A model generated the notes under the pieces. The model was not told the DNA's origin. It saw only the letters and a list, made by a program, of their open reading frames with translations, and did no database searches. 25,597 nt of DNA from JAVVUJ01 sp964461765 (GTDB lineage: Bacteria > Bacillota > Clostridia > Peptostreptococcales > Anaerovoracaceae), in the NCBI GenBank assembly GCA_964461765.1, contig CAYWVS010000043.1:1-25597 (forward strand), in the 5' to 3' direction. Shown piece after piece: positions 15,812 through 22,815 of the stretch (positions are counted from its first letter, which is position 1; each line of letters begins with the position of its first letter). Both the position numbers and the translations under genes were made by a program.

Positions 15812-17677
15812 TTATTTTTCATTGTAAAAATCATGAATTACGTTTTCTAACCCGCCTAATTCACGAAGCTTTTCCAAGGTTGGAACACCCTCCGGTGACC
15901 AGCCCAACTCCTTATAAAGGCTATCAACCATGAGATCAAAGTTTAAAGTTTTATTTTCTAAAGCGGCATCAAAGGATGGGCGAACCATACGATCTGACAT
16001 TTTTAAATCCTTACGATAGATGCCTTCTCGCAGATTAAAAGCTTGGCGCATGGTAAACATCCTCTGACCTAATTTGTTATAATCATCTTTACTGTAATTA
16101 AAACCTGTGACAGCGTTGACATTTGCCTTTATCTCTTCTCCCAATTGGGCATTGGCATATCCAAAGGCACAGGCTCCACTGGAATTCATCAGCTCGCACT
16201 CCACTACAGCCTCAACATCGGCAGCCCCCGTATTCAGAAGAGAAGTCTCCGAATCAAAGCCATCGTCAAGGGTGGTGGCTCCAACGGCTCCCTTTACATG
16301 GCGACCGGGTGTGGGGTCACATAGATAGGTACGCCCCAGACCGTATATGTATCGTGGGTCATGTTGTGGTTGCTCAATGCCACTGGCTACCACTAAATAC
16401 TCAAAACCTTCATCTAATATTTCTGCTGCCTTTTGAGACCCCTTGGAAAGAATTGCACCGATGCCTTTATTTTCTCCCATGAGCTTCAGCACCTCTACTA
16501 TTGCTTCGCCATTTCCCCAATTCAGCTTTATGCCATTTAATTCTTTTCTTAAACGGCTCTCCTCATTGCCTTTTTCATAGCACTCCATAGCCCATGCAAT
16601 GGTGGAGCCCGTGGAAATGGTATCAAAGCCGTATTGATTGCAGAGTTCATTAGCCATGCATACAGATTCTACATCCTTATTCAACATCAGAGCCCCAAAA
16701 GCTCCCATGGTCTCGTACTCAGGACGGGTGGTTTCCAAGGTACCCCATCGCTTCGTTTCCATTCTCATAAAAACACTGCAACCGATATGACAGCTAGAGC
16801 AAACGTATTTTTTGGTTTTATATTTTTTTAAAGACTGAGAAGACAAATGCTTAGCATCCTCTACTGTATACAAAAGATTTGTTCCCGTCCAGTTTTTAAA
16901 GCCTGTATCACACGATTTTACTGAACCCACATAGGTTCCACCTGTTCCATAAAAGAAAAAATCTCTATGATCTTTAATTTTAATAAAGTTTTTCACCTCT
17001 GCAAAGGTAATGGTACGATTTCCCTGGGAAAGCTTTTTAGGATCAGCCACAGGTGTGACAGCGCTGCCCTTTACCACCACAGCCTTTAGTTTTTTGGAAC
17101 CCATAACTGCACCGGGACCTCCTCGAGCTGTAGCCCGATGCCCATCATTCATAATCGCTGCTATGTAAGACAAATTTTCACCTGCGGGACCGATCAGTGC
17201 GATGCTGACAGTATCCCCGTGTTTTTTCTGAAGGAAATCTTCCACCTTTCTGGTTGTCAAACCCCAGAGTTCCGAAGCATCCATGATTTCCGCTTTTCCA
17301 TCTTCTATCAAGAGGTATACAGGTTTTTCCGATATTCCATTCACAAAGACTCCATCAAATCCGGCTCTTCTGAGCCTTTGACCAAAATATCCTCCTGAAT
17401 TTGCATCATTCCAACCCCCTGTCACCGGGGACTTTGAAACCACTGTATAGCGCCCGCCAAATAAAGCTTTTGTGTTATTCATAGGACCGCATACAAAACC
17501 TATCATACTTTCTGCCCCAAATACATCTGCATGGGCAGGCATTCTGTCATAAAGAATTTTGGCTCCCAACCCCGGACCACCCATAAAATCCTTTGCCACT
17601 TGTTCATTAAGGGGTTCTATTTCCTTTTTTCCATTGGTGAGATCCACAAATAGCAGCTTTCCCATGTAACCATACAT
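15812..17677 (-). CDS. Aldehyde ferredoxin oxidoreductase (tungsten-pterin)
   Basis: The 621-residue protein is a full-length AOR-family enzyme. The 4Fe-4S cluster is held by CSSCHIGC at 293-300 (Cys293, Cys296, Cys300) together with Cys503 in SSGACAFG. The N-terminal domain has the family pattern MGKLLFVDLTNG and SKSPVTGGWNDANSGGYFG. RGGPGAVMGSKKLKA near 185-199 belongs to the cofactor-binding region. The enzyme oxidises aldehydes to acids with ferredoxin in strict anaerobes, in the cytoplasm. The RBS GGAGG lies at about 17690. It follows the YhhN gene by about 106 bp and precedes the MoaD-like gene by 17 bp, forming a small operon. The true substrate is unknown. Confidence 0.93.
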   Translation of the reverse strand: MYGYMGKLLFVDLTNGKKEIEPLNEQVAKDFMGGPGLGAKILYDRMPAHADVFGAESMIGFVCGPMNNTKALFGGRYTVVSKSPVTGGWNDANSGGYFGQRLRRAGFDGVFVNGISEKPVYLLIEDGKAEIMDASELWGLTTRKVEDFLQKKHGDTVSIALIGPAGENLSYIAAIMNDGHRATARGGPGAVMGSKKLKAVVVKGSAVTPVADPKKLSQGNRTITFAEVKNFIKIKDHRDFFFYGTGGTYVGSVKSCDTGFKNWTGTNLLYTVEDAKHLSSQSLKKYKTKKYVCSSCHIGCSVFMRMETKRWGTLETTRPEYETMGAFGALMLNKDVESVCMANELCNQYGFDTISTGSTIAWAMECYEKGNEESRLRKELNGIKLNWGNGEAIVEVLKLMGENKGIGAILSKGSQKAAEILDEGFEYLVVASGIEQPQHDPRYIYGLGRTYLCDPTPGRHVKGAVGATTLDDGFDSETSLLNTGAADVEAVVECELMNSSGACAFGYANAQLGEEIKANVNAVTGFNYSKDDYNKLGQRMFTMRQAFNLREGIYRKDLKMSDRMVRPSFDAALENKTLNFDLMVDSLYKELGWSPEGVPTLEKLRELGGLENVIHDFYNEK

Positions 17678-17783
17678 ACCATCATCCTCCTTAAATTCCA
17701 GTATTAGTTAAACTATTTTATCAACATCAAAAGCCAAAACATAATTTAAGTGAAGCTTTTGCGCTTGGTACAATTATATGAAT

Positions 17784-18449
17784 TTAGTATTGAAAGTAAG
17801 TACTTACAGCAAACAGAGATTGACCGATGTAATAGCAGTATAGACCAAACATATCACGCTTCAGACCTTGTGCGCTTTTATATACTCCATATGCCAACAT
17901 TGCGTCGGAGATGGCAAAGAGTATGGCTCCCGAAAATATTAAGTACCCATATTTGTTAGAAAAGGGTATGGTAATTGCAAAGCTCACCATAATGGTAATG
18001 ATCAAACAGTAAACAATGGTGGGTATCAACATTTTACCAAGTTGAAGATGTATTTTACGGGCAATAAAAACGATCGATAGAAATATAATTATAAAGGCGG
18101 GAATGCTCCAAAGAATATGTCGAGAAATACGAGTAAATGCCACAATATAGCATAGATGACCTATTGCAAAATAAACCATTCCAAATAAAAAACTCATAGT
18201 TGATTTTTGACAGATTACCACATCACCAACCAAACCCAAAACTAGACCTGCGGCGATAAATATGGCATAAATATGAGCATGATCCGGAGACTGAGCAGTT
18301 CCAACAATAGCAGCTAAAACCGCGATGACGGTACACGCGGCCTTTATAGCCACTGTTTTGGGGTTATCAACGCCAAATTTGTGCTTTGCCAAAACGAAAA
18401 ATGCTACTCCCGGAATCAGTAGCAGATACATGATTACTAACACCCACAT
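17784..18449 (-). CDS. YhhN/TMEM86-family membrane protein
   Basis: The 221-residue protein is almost wholly hydrophobic, with seven or eight predicted membrane segments. It carries the YhhN-family marks GLVGDVV near residue 73 and ILFAISDAMLAYG near 176-188, whose Asp residues are conserved. Members include lysoplasmalogenases, which split vinyl-ether lysolipids to aldehydes. The RBS GGAGGT stands just before the ATG. An extended -10 sequence (TGATATAAT, minus strand, 18515-18507) lies upstream. The gene precedes an aldehyde oxidoreductase on the same strand. Plasmalogens are common in clostridia, so the pair could produce and oxidise a fatty aldehyde; that link is inference. Confidence 0.85.
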   Translation of the reverse strand: MWVLVIMYLLLIPGVAFFVLAKHKFGVDNPKTVAIKAACTVIAVLAAIVGTAQSPDHAHIYAIFIAAGLVLGLVGDVVICQKSTMSFLFGMVYFAIGHLCYIVAFTRISRHILWSIPAFIIIFLSIVFIARKIHLQLGKMLIPTIVYCLIITIMVSFAITIPFSNKYGYLIFSGAILFAISDAMLAYGVYKSAQGLKRDMFGLYCYYIGQSLFAVSTYFQY

Positions 18450-18506
18450 ATAGTACCTCCAAAAAATAAAATTTTAACTATTGAAGAATCTAAAAACGTT
18501 GTTTTC

Positions 18507-18515
18507 ATTATATCA
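18507..18515 (-). promoter_or_regulatory. Extended -10 promoter for YhhN-AOR-MoaD
   Basis: On the minus strand TGATATAAT gives a consensus -10 hexamer with an extended TG motif, 58 bp before the YhhN start codon. The -35 region is weak, as is common for extended -10 promoters. Confidence 0.5.
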
Positions 18516-18581
18516 TAAAGCATTTTTTTTGCATAGATATATAAAAAATTTTATGTAAATTAATCTATAAAATTAAAACTC

Positions 18582-18610
18582 TTTACAGTATATAAGTATT
18601 AGAATAAAAT
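18582..18610 (+). promoter_or_regulatory. Sigma-A-like promoter for the ThiF-like gene
   Basis: TTTACA at 18582-18587 and TAAAAT at 18605-18610 are separated by 17 bp, 38 bp upstream of the ThiF-like start codon. It diverges from the YhhN promoter within a 198-bp AT-rich gap. Confidence 0.6.
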
Positions 18611-18647
18611 AATTTTAGATATGATGTTTAGGAGTGGAGGTTAAGCT

Positions 18648-19334
18648 ATGGTTAACTGTAATAAAAATACCCTAAGTATTTCTAAAAGTGAGCAGGAGAG
18701 TCTAAGACAAAAACGTGTATGCGTGGTAGGTTGCGGCGGCTTAGGTGGGTATATTATTGAAATGTTAACAAGGGCGGGAATTGGTCAGATTACCATAGTA
18801 GATGATGATGTTTTCTGTGAAAACAACTTAAATCGTCAACTTTTTTCTATGGAAAGTAATTTAAGCATGGCTAAAGTTTCAACAATCCAAAATCAAATGA
18901 AGCATATACACCCTAATACAGTAATTAATCCTATGAAAAAACTTCTGAATAATGAAACTGCCATAGAAATTCTGTGGGGGCATCATGTGGTAGTGGATGC
19001 AGTAGACAACATCCCCACTCGATTGGTTCTTGCGGATCATTGTCACAAGCTTTCAATTCCATTAGTTCATGGTGCCATTGGTGGCTGGTATGGACAAGTA
19101 ACTACTATTTTACCGAAAGACAATACCATTAGACTGATCTATCAAGAACAATGGAAAGAAGGTGCAGACATAGAAGCGGAAGGGGGAAGTCTTTCCTTTG
19201 TAGCTGCCACCACGGCTTTTATTCAATGTGGCGAGGTCATAAAGCTGCTGATAGGGAGAGGAGCGGTGCTTTCAAAGCGTCTTTTGCTGATAGATTTATT
19301 AGAAAATGATTTTACCACTATTGAGATGGGTTAA
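18648..19334 (+). CDS. ThiF/MoeB/HesA-family adenylyltransferase
   Basis: The 228-residue protein is an E1-like enzyme. The ATP site is GCGGLGG at 28-34, the Arg-finger region is NNLNRQLF at 59-66, and DAVDNIPTR around residues 117-125 carries the conserved Asp. Such enzymes adenylate the C-terminal glycine of MoaD or ThiS proteins before sulfur transfer. No zinc-binding CxxC pairs are visible, so it is a minimal form. It is divergent from the AOR-MoaD operon, and the MoaD-like protein is the obvious partner, so the set probably serves tungsten-pterin cofactor synthesis. GGAGG precedes the start. Alternatives are thiamine or cysteine synthesis. Confidence 0.87.
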   Translation: MVNCNKNTLSISKSEQESLRQKRVCVVGCGGLGGYIIEMLTRAGIGQITIVDDDVFCENNLNRQLFSMESNLSMAKVSTIQNQMKHIHPNTVINPMKKLLNNETAIEILWGHHVVVDAVDNIPTRLVLADHCHKLSIPLVHGAIGGWYGQVTTILPKDNTIRLIYQEQWKEGADIEAEGGSLSFVAATTAFIQCGEVIKLLIGRGAVLSKRLLLIDLLENDFTTIEMG

Positions 19335-19351
19335 ACTTGCAGTCACTTGAG

Positions 19352-19375
19352 TTGCCCAAAGGGGAGCTTGGGCAA
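19352..19375 (+). terminator. Hairpin below the ThiF-like gene
   Basis: TTGCCCAA at 19352-19359 and TTGGGCAA at 19368-19375 form a perfect 8-bp stem, 18 bases after the stop codon. A T-run does not follow closely, so this may be a weak terminator or an mRNA-stabilising hairpin. Confidence 0.4.
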
Positions 19376-19461
19376 TGCCTTGAAAATTATTTTCATTAAA
19401 AAATGTATAAGATTTAAAGAAAACAAAAATGTAAATATGTGAAAAAGAAAGGAGCCTTATT

Positions 19462-20448
19462 ATGAATAAAATGAAGCCAGGAGATATTTTAATCTTTCAA
19501 GCCGGTGACAGTTGGGTGAGCAAGTGCATTGCAAAATTGACCAATTCTGATGTAAGCCATTCGGCTATGATTTATACGGAGGATCGTATTGTGGAGATGA
19601 GCCGCAATGGGATCGAACTCAGCTGTTGTTATGATGAAAAGGATGGTGATAAAGCCTATCTTTTACGTATGGAGCCCCCCCGGGATCCGATTCCTCTTAT
19701 GAATGCGGCAAGGTTTTATTTAGATAAGAAAATAAAGTATAATTTTCCAGATCTAGTGTTGCTGGGAGGATTACTGATCTATCGGAATTTCTTGCCTACA
19801 CTTCCCTGGAAGAAAATTACTAATCATATTTTGAAGATGGCTTGCTTGGAATTGGATAAACTTATCACTAAGCTGACTCATGAAGAAGGCGCTATGATTT
19901 GTTCCCAATTTGTGTACCAGTGTTATCTGGATTGCGGCAAGGAATATGAAATCATTATAAAGGATGGTTTGCTTCAGGTAGGGGTGAGCATGGCCACTAA
20001 GGTTTGCCTGGCTGATTTAGTATCAAATATGTTACCAAATGCATCAAATACAGAAATATTGCCCCAGGAACCAAATGAAGATATATTTTTAAAAAAATCT
20101 AATGTCGATACCCTGCAAAAGATACCGGAAGCGGAGGTACTGGCTAAAGAGCTATACGATGTTTTAGAAGAGTTCTCCGAAGAGAAGGTAACAGACTTCT
20201 TGAGTACAAAGAGCCTAGAAGCTAAGGAATGTCCCGATCCTATTAACAGCAAACTTGAAGTTTTAGGCACTGAGCACTTGGAAGACACCATAAACCTGGC
20301 AAAGGGTTTCATGGATTCCTTTAAAAAATTACTGGAAATAAGCGGAGTGGACTTGCCGGTAAAAGCATTATTTGTAACACCTAGTGACCTTCTGGAGCAT
20401 GCCGTAAACTTAAAGCAATTGGGGATAGTACATATTGTTCGGAGATAG
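19462..20448 (+). CDS. Permuted papain-fold (YiiX/NlpC-P60-like) protein
   Basis: This 328-residue protein has PGDILIF at 5-11 and VSHSAMIY at 31-38, and later MICSQFVYQCYLD at 145-156. A His (His33) before the nucleophilic Cys (Cys147) is the order of circularly permuted NlpC/P60-like enzymes such as YiiX and YaeF. These act as amidases, peptidases or lipid acyl-hydrolases. Residues about 190-328 form an acidic helical tail not seen in typical YiiX proteins. No signal peptide or membrane anchor is visible, so it is probably cytosolic. AAAGGAG precedes the ATG. The substrate is unknown and the neighbours do not settle it. Confidence 0.78.
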   Translation: MNKMKPGDILIFQAGDSWVSKCIAKLTNSDVSHSAMIYTEDRIVEMSRNGIELSCCYDEKDGDKAYLLRMEPPRDPIPLMNAARFYLDKKIKYNFPDLVLLGGLLIYRNFLPTLPWKKITNHILKMACLELDKLITKLTHEEGAMICSQFVYQCYLDCGKEYEIIIKDGLLQVGVSMATKVCLADLVSNMLPNASNTEILPQEPNEDIFLKKSNVDTLQKIPEAEVLAKELYDVLEEFSEEKVTDFLSTKSLEAKECPDPINSKLEVLGTEHLEDTINLAKGFMDSFKKLLEISGVDLPVKALFVTPSDLLEHAVNLKQLGIVHIVRR

Positions 20449-20463
20449 AAGCTAAAAAGAGTA

Positions 20464-20604
20464 ATGGACCAAGAAGACTTTTTGTACAATGATAAATTGG
20501 AGTTTCATCTATTGGAGCTAAAGAAGTTACCGGGGGAAGAGGAAAAAGATAAAATATCCATAAACTTTTTCAATTTTATACTTACCGAGAAGTTATCTAA
20601 GTGA
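20464..20604 (+). pseudogene. Internal fragment of an Rpn-family nuclease gene
   Basis: The 46-codon frame contains LYNDKLEFHLLELKKLP, typical of the middle of Rpn/PDDEXK-type transposase proteins (DKLEIHILELPKL pattern). Nothing of the nuclease N-terminus remains upstream, where a TAG closes the frame. The last 17 codons belong to a repeat shared with the region below flagellin at 25366, so the fragment was joined to, or carried with, that sequence. Confidence 0.65.
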
Positions 20605-20647
20605 TAGGGGAATGGGACAAGTAGCTGAATTAATCCCCTTACCCTAA
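20551..20647. repeat. Direct repeat, copy 1 (flagellin 3' flank)
   Basis: These 97 bp match 25366-25461 almost throughout, in the same orientation, including AGGGGAATGGGACAAGTAGC. A single-base gap (ACTTACC here, ACTACC there) is the main difference. The other copy lies directly below the flagellin stop codon. Confidence 0.85.
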
Positions 20648-20667
20648 AGTCGATATTCTTCAATATT

Positions 20668-20699
20668 AGGATATAGTTAGCCTAAGCAAATATAATTGA
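20668..20699 (-). pseudogene. Decayed flagellin C-terminal remnant
   Basis: The sequence GTTAGCCTAAGCAAATATA matches the antisense of the flagellin end near 25523-25541 (GTTAGCCTGAGCAAGCATA), with about 28 of 33 bases alike over the full stretch. In frame, a Gln codon of flagellin has become TAG, and small indels are present. It follows the duplicated flagellin 3' flank in the same order as at the right end, so a whole flagellin 3' end was once here. Confidence 0.55.
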
Positions 20700-20725
20700 A
20701 ATTAAAATAACGAAATTAAAATAAC
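20698..20725. repeat. Tandem 14-bp repeat
   Basis: Two perfect head-to-tail copies of GAAATTAAAATAAC lie in AT-rich DNA just upstream of the ATPase promoter. They may be chance slippage or an UP-like AT-rich element. Confidence 0.6.
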
Positions 20726-20747
20726 ATACTTAAAATTAAAATTTAAA

Positions 20748-20775
20748 TTGACAGAATAATTTAATCATGTATAAT
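20748..20775 (+). promoter_or_regulatory. Sigma-A promoter of the ATPase gene
   Basis: TTGACA at 20748-20753 and TATAAT at 20770-20775 are both perfect hexamers, 16 bp apart, 50 bp upstream of the ATPase start codon. This is the strongest vegetative promoter visible in the window. Confidence 0.85.
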
Positions 20776-20776
20776 T

Positions 20777-20803
20777 GAAACTAAAGTTAGTTACTTTAGT
20801 TTC
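20777..20803 (+). promoter_or_regulatory. Perfect palindrome (likely operator) over the start site
   Basis: GAAACTAAAGT at 20777-20787 is repeated inverted as ACTTTAGTTTC at 20793-20803 around TAGTT. It begins one base after the -10 hexamer, so a bound dimeric repressor would block initiation. It could instead act as a hairpin at the very 5' end of the transcript. Confidence 0.7.
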
Positions 20804-20825
20804 AGTAAATTGAGGTTTGTTATAA

Positions 20826-22217
20826 ATGTTTATAGGACGAAAAAATGAACTACATCTATTAAATCAAACATATCAAAGTGATAAATTTGAAATGCTGATA
20901 TTATATGGACGTAGGAGAATTGGAAAGACCACCTTAATTTCAGAGTTTTACAAAAATAAAAAAGGAATATTTTATTTTGCACAAGAACGAAATGATCCTT
21001 TAAATCTTGCTAATTTTTGTGAAAAAGTCTATAAGTTCTATGGAATTTCAGCAAATTATCCTAAATTTCCGGATTGGAACGCTGCTTTTGAATTTTTAGC
21101 GGAAAAGGCTAAGGAAGAAAAGTTGCTGCTTATCATTGACGAATTTCCTTACTTAGCAGAAGAAAATAAATCATTGATGTCTATATTGCAGCATGCCATA
21201 GACCATTATTTTTCAAAGACGAAAGCCTTTATAATTCTTTGTGGCAGTTATGTCAGCTTCATGGAAAAGGAAGTGATGGGACAAAAAAGTCCTCTATATG
21301 GCAGGAGAACGGCTCAAATTCATTTAAAAGCTTTTAATTACATTGAGAGCACAAAATTTTATGATAAATATGATTCCATAGATAAATTAGTGGCATTTGG
21401 CATCTTTGGTGGCATACCTCAGTATTTAACTTTAATTGATGATAATCAATCCATCATAGAAAATATCAATCATTTAATATTTAATCCAAATTCATTAATG
21501 TTTAATGAGCCTGAAATGCTTTTAAAAAGTGAGGTGCGAGAAGTTGCAGTCTATAATAGTATCATAGAAGCCATAGCCGGAGGAAGCTCCAAACTGAACC
21601 AAATAGCTTCAGCAATTCAGGAAGATACTGCAAAATGTGCAAAATACATCAATGCATTAGAAAACCTCCAGCTAGTAAAAAAAGAGGTACCCTGGGGGGA
21701 AAAATTATCTAGTCGCAAAACAATTTACTCAATTAATGACAACTTCTTTAGATTTTGGTATCGCTTTGTGTTTCCCAACAAGGATATGATATCAATGATA
21801 GACCCCGTTAACGCCTATGAACTAATAGTAAAAAATCAACTAGATACCTTTATGGGAATCGCTTTTGAAGAAATTTGCAAACAATATCTAATAGAAATGA
21901 TTAGAAGTGGAAAACTTGAATTTATACCAAAACCAATCGGCAAATGGTGGGGCAACAATAAGATTGAGAAGAGACAAGAAGAAATTGATTTACTCGCCGG
22001 TAACCATGTTTTTACCCTATATGGTGAGTGCAAATGGAGAAATGCGCATTTGGATCCGTCAATCCTTCAAGATTTAGAGAGAAAGTCACAAAATATTATT
22101 TTTGGGGAGAAAAAAAGATTTTATTTATTTTCTAAATCCGGATTCCACCCATCACTGTGTCAATTAGCAGAAAATAGGGAAGATGTTAATTTAGTTGGCA
22201 TTGAGGATTTGTTTTGA
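20826..22217 (+). CDS. AAA ATPase with DUF234 / PD-(D/E)XK nuclease domain
   Basis: The 463-residue protein belongs to the archaeal-type ATPase family (ATPase_2 plus DUF234). Walker A is GRRRIGKTT at 28-36 and Walker B is LLLIIDEFPYL at 100-110, with Asp105 and Glu106. A winged-helix-like part follows in the middle (about 250-310). The C-terminal domain has EEIDLLA with Asp388 and YGECKW with Glu401 and Lys403, the D...ExK pattern of PD-(D/E)XK nucleases. Members are common in mobile and defence-like settings, but their function is mostly unknown. The gene stands alone between a strong promoter with an 11-bp palindrome and a terminator. GAGGT precedes the ATG at loose spacing. Confidence 0.88.
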   Translation: MFIGRKNELHLLNQTYQSDKFEMLILYGRRRIGKTTLISEFYKNKKGIFYFAQERNDPLNLANFCEKVYKFYGISANYPKFPDWNAAFEFLAEKAKEEKLLLIIDEFPYLAEENKSLMSILQHAIDHYFSKTKAFIILCGSYVSFMEKEVMGQKSPLYGRRTAQIHLKAFNYIESTKFYDKYDSIDKLVAFGIFGGIPQYLTLIDDNQSIIENINHLIFNPNSLMFNEPEMLLKSEVREVAVYNSIIEAIAGGSSKLNQIASAIQEDTAKCAKYINALENLQLVKKEVPWGEKLSSRKTIYSINDNFFRFWYRFVFPNKDMISMIDPVNAYELIVKNQLDTFMGIAFEEICKQYLIEMIRSGKLEFIPKPIGKWWGNNKIEKRQEEIDLLAGNHVFTLYGECKWRNAHLDPSILQDLERKSQNIIFGEKKRFYLFSKSGFHPSLCQLAENREDVNLVGIEDLF

Positions 22218-22242
22218 TAAGAATAAATCATTTAATAATATC

Positions 22243-22289
22243 AAAAAGGGCTGCTGCAACCACATTTGTGGTTTTGCAACAGCCCTTTA
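22243..22289. terminator. Long-stem terminator, convergent genes
   Basis: AAAGGGCTG with CTGCAA pairs with TTGCAA and CAGCCCTTT, around an inner CCACA/TGTGG hairpin. The minus strand has a T-run, so it should terminate the phage-type operon, and it can also stop the ATPase transcript. The tail on the minus strand (TTTTTGATATTATTAA) is the same as at the left-flank terminator. Confidence 0.85.
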
Positions 22290-22412
22290 ACCATGAAAAA
22301 AGTGCAAGGATTTTTCAAATAATTATTAAATCTTTGTACTTTTAGAAAAAAGTATAGACTTATTAAATTTAAGCGTTTTTTTAATATTCATTACCCCATT
22401 TATGTATTGTTT

Positions 22413-22781
22413 TTATTCTGGATACCTGTTTCTTATTTTCTCCCTTGCAACGATTTTCTTGGCTATAAGCTCATCTGCCTCAGGTTCTCCAATGTAATAT
22501 TTAAGAAGTTCATTACATTCATTAACTGTAATCAGCTCTCCTTTATATTCAATGAGTTTATCCGTCAGATACACCCTCTGGCGATTTCTCTCTGGAGAAA
22601 AATAATTTGACTTTATTTTGCTTGTAAGCTCTTCATCTAATGGCAAATATCTGCCATATTCATCTTGCGGTAAAATGTCATCTGTGACATATTCATAGGC
22701 GTTTTGTGCATATAAACCAGTCACATCTTGGTTGTCGTCATGGGTGGCGATAACATTATTTTCAATTAAAATGTACTTCAT
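22413..22781 (-). CDS. Phage-type small protein (tail accessory, unknown function)
   Basis: The protein is 122 residues from the ATG at 22781 (MKYILIENN), which has AAAGGAA upstream. The frame itself is open to 22850, but that part overlaps the tail fibre gene. It contains DILPQDEYGRYLPLDEE and ends in KIRNRYPE. I do not recognise a domain; small proteins of this sort often follow tail-fibre genes in clostridial phages. A truncated paralog lies at 1701-1975 on the same strand, more than 20 kb away. The gene is last in the small phage-like operon and is followed by a terminator. Confidence 0.7.
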   Translation of the reverse strand: MKYILIENNVIATHDDNQDVTGLYAQNAYEYVTDDILPQDEYGRYLPLDEELTSKIKSNYFSPERNRQRVYLTDKLIEYKGELITVNECNELLKYYIGEPEADELIAKKIVAREKIRNRYPE

Positions 22782-22815
22782 AATTTTTGTTTCCTTTCTT
22801 TTTAAATAAAGTTTT

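Noticed and set aside
15541..18000. Several plus-strand open frames opposite the oxidoreductase and YhhN genes
   Set aside because: They are shadows of well-supported minus-strand genes with clear motifs and ribosome binding sites.
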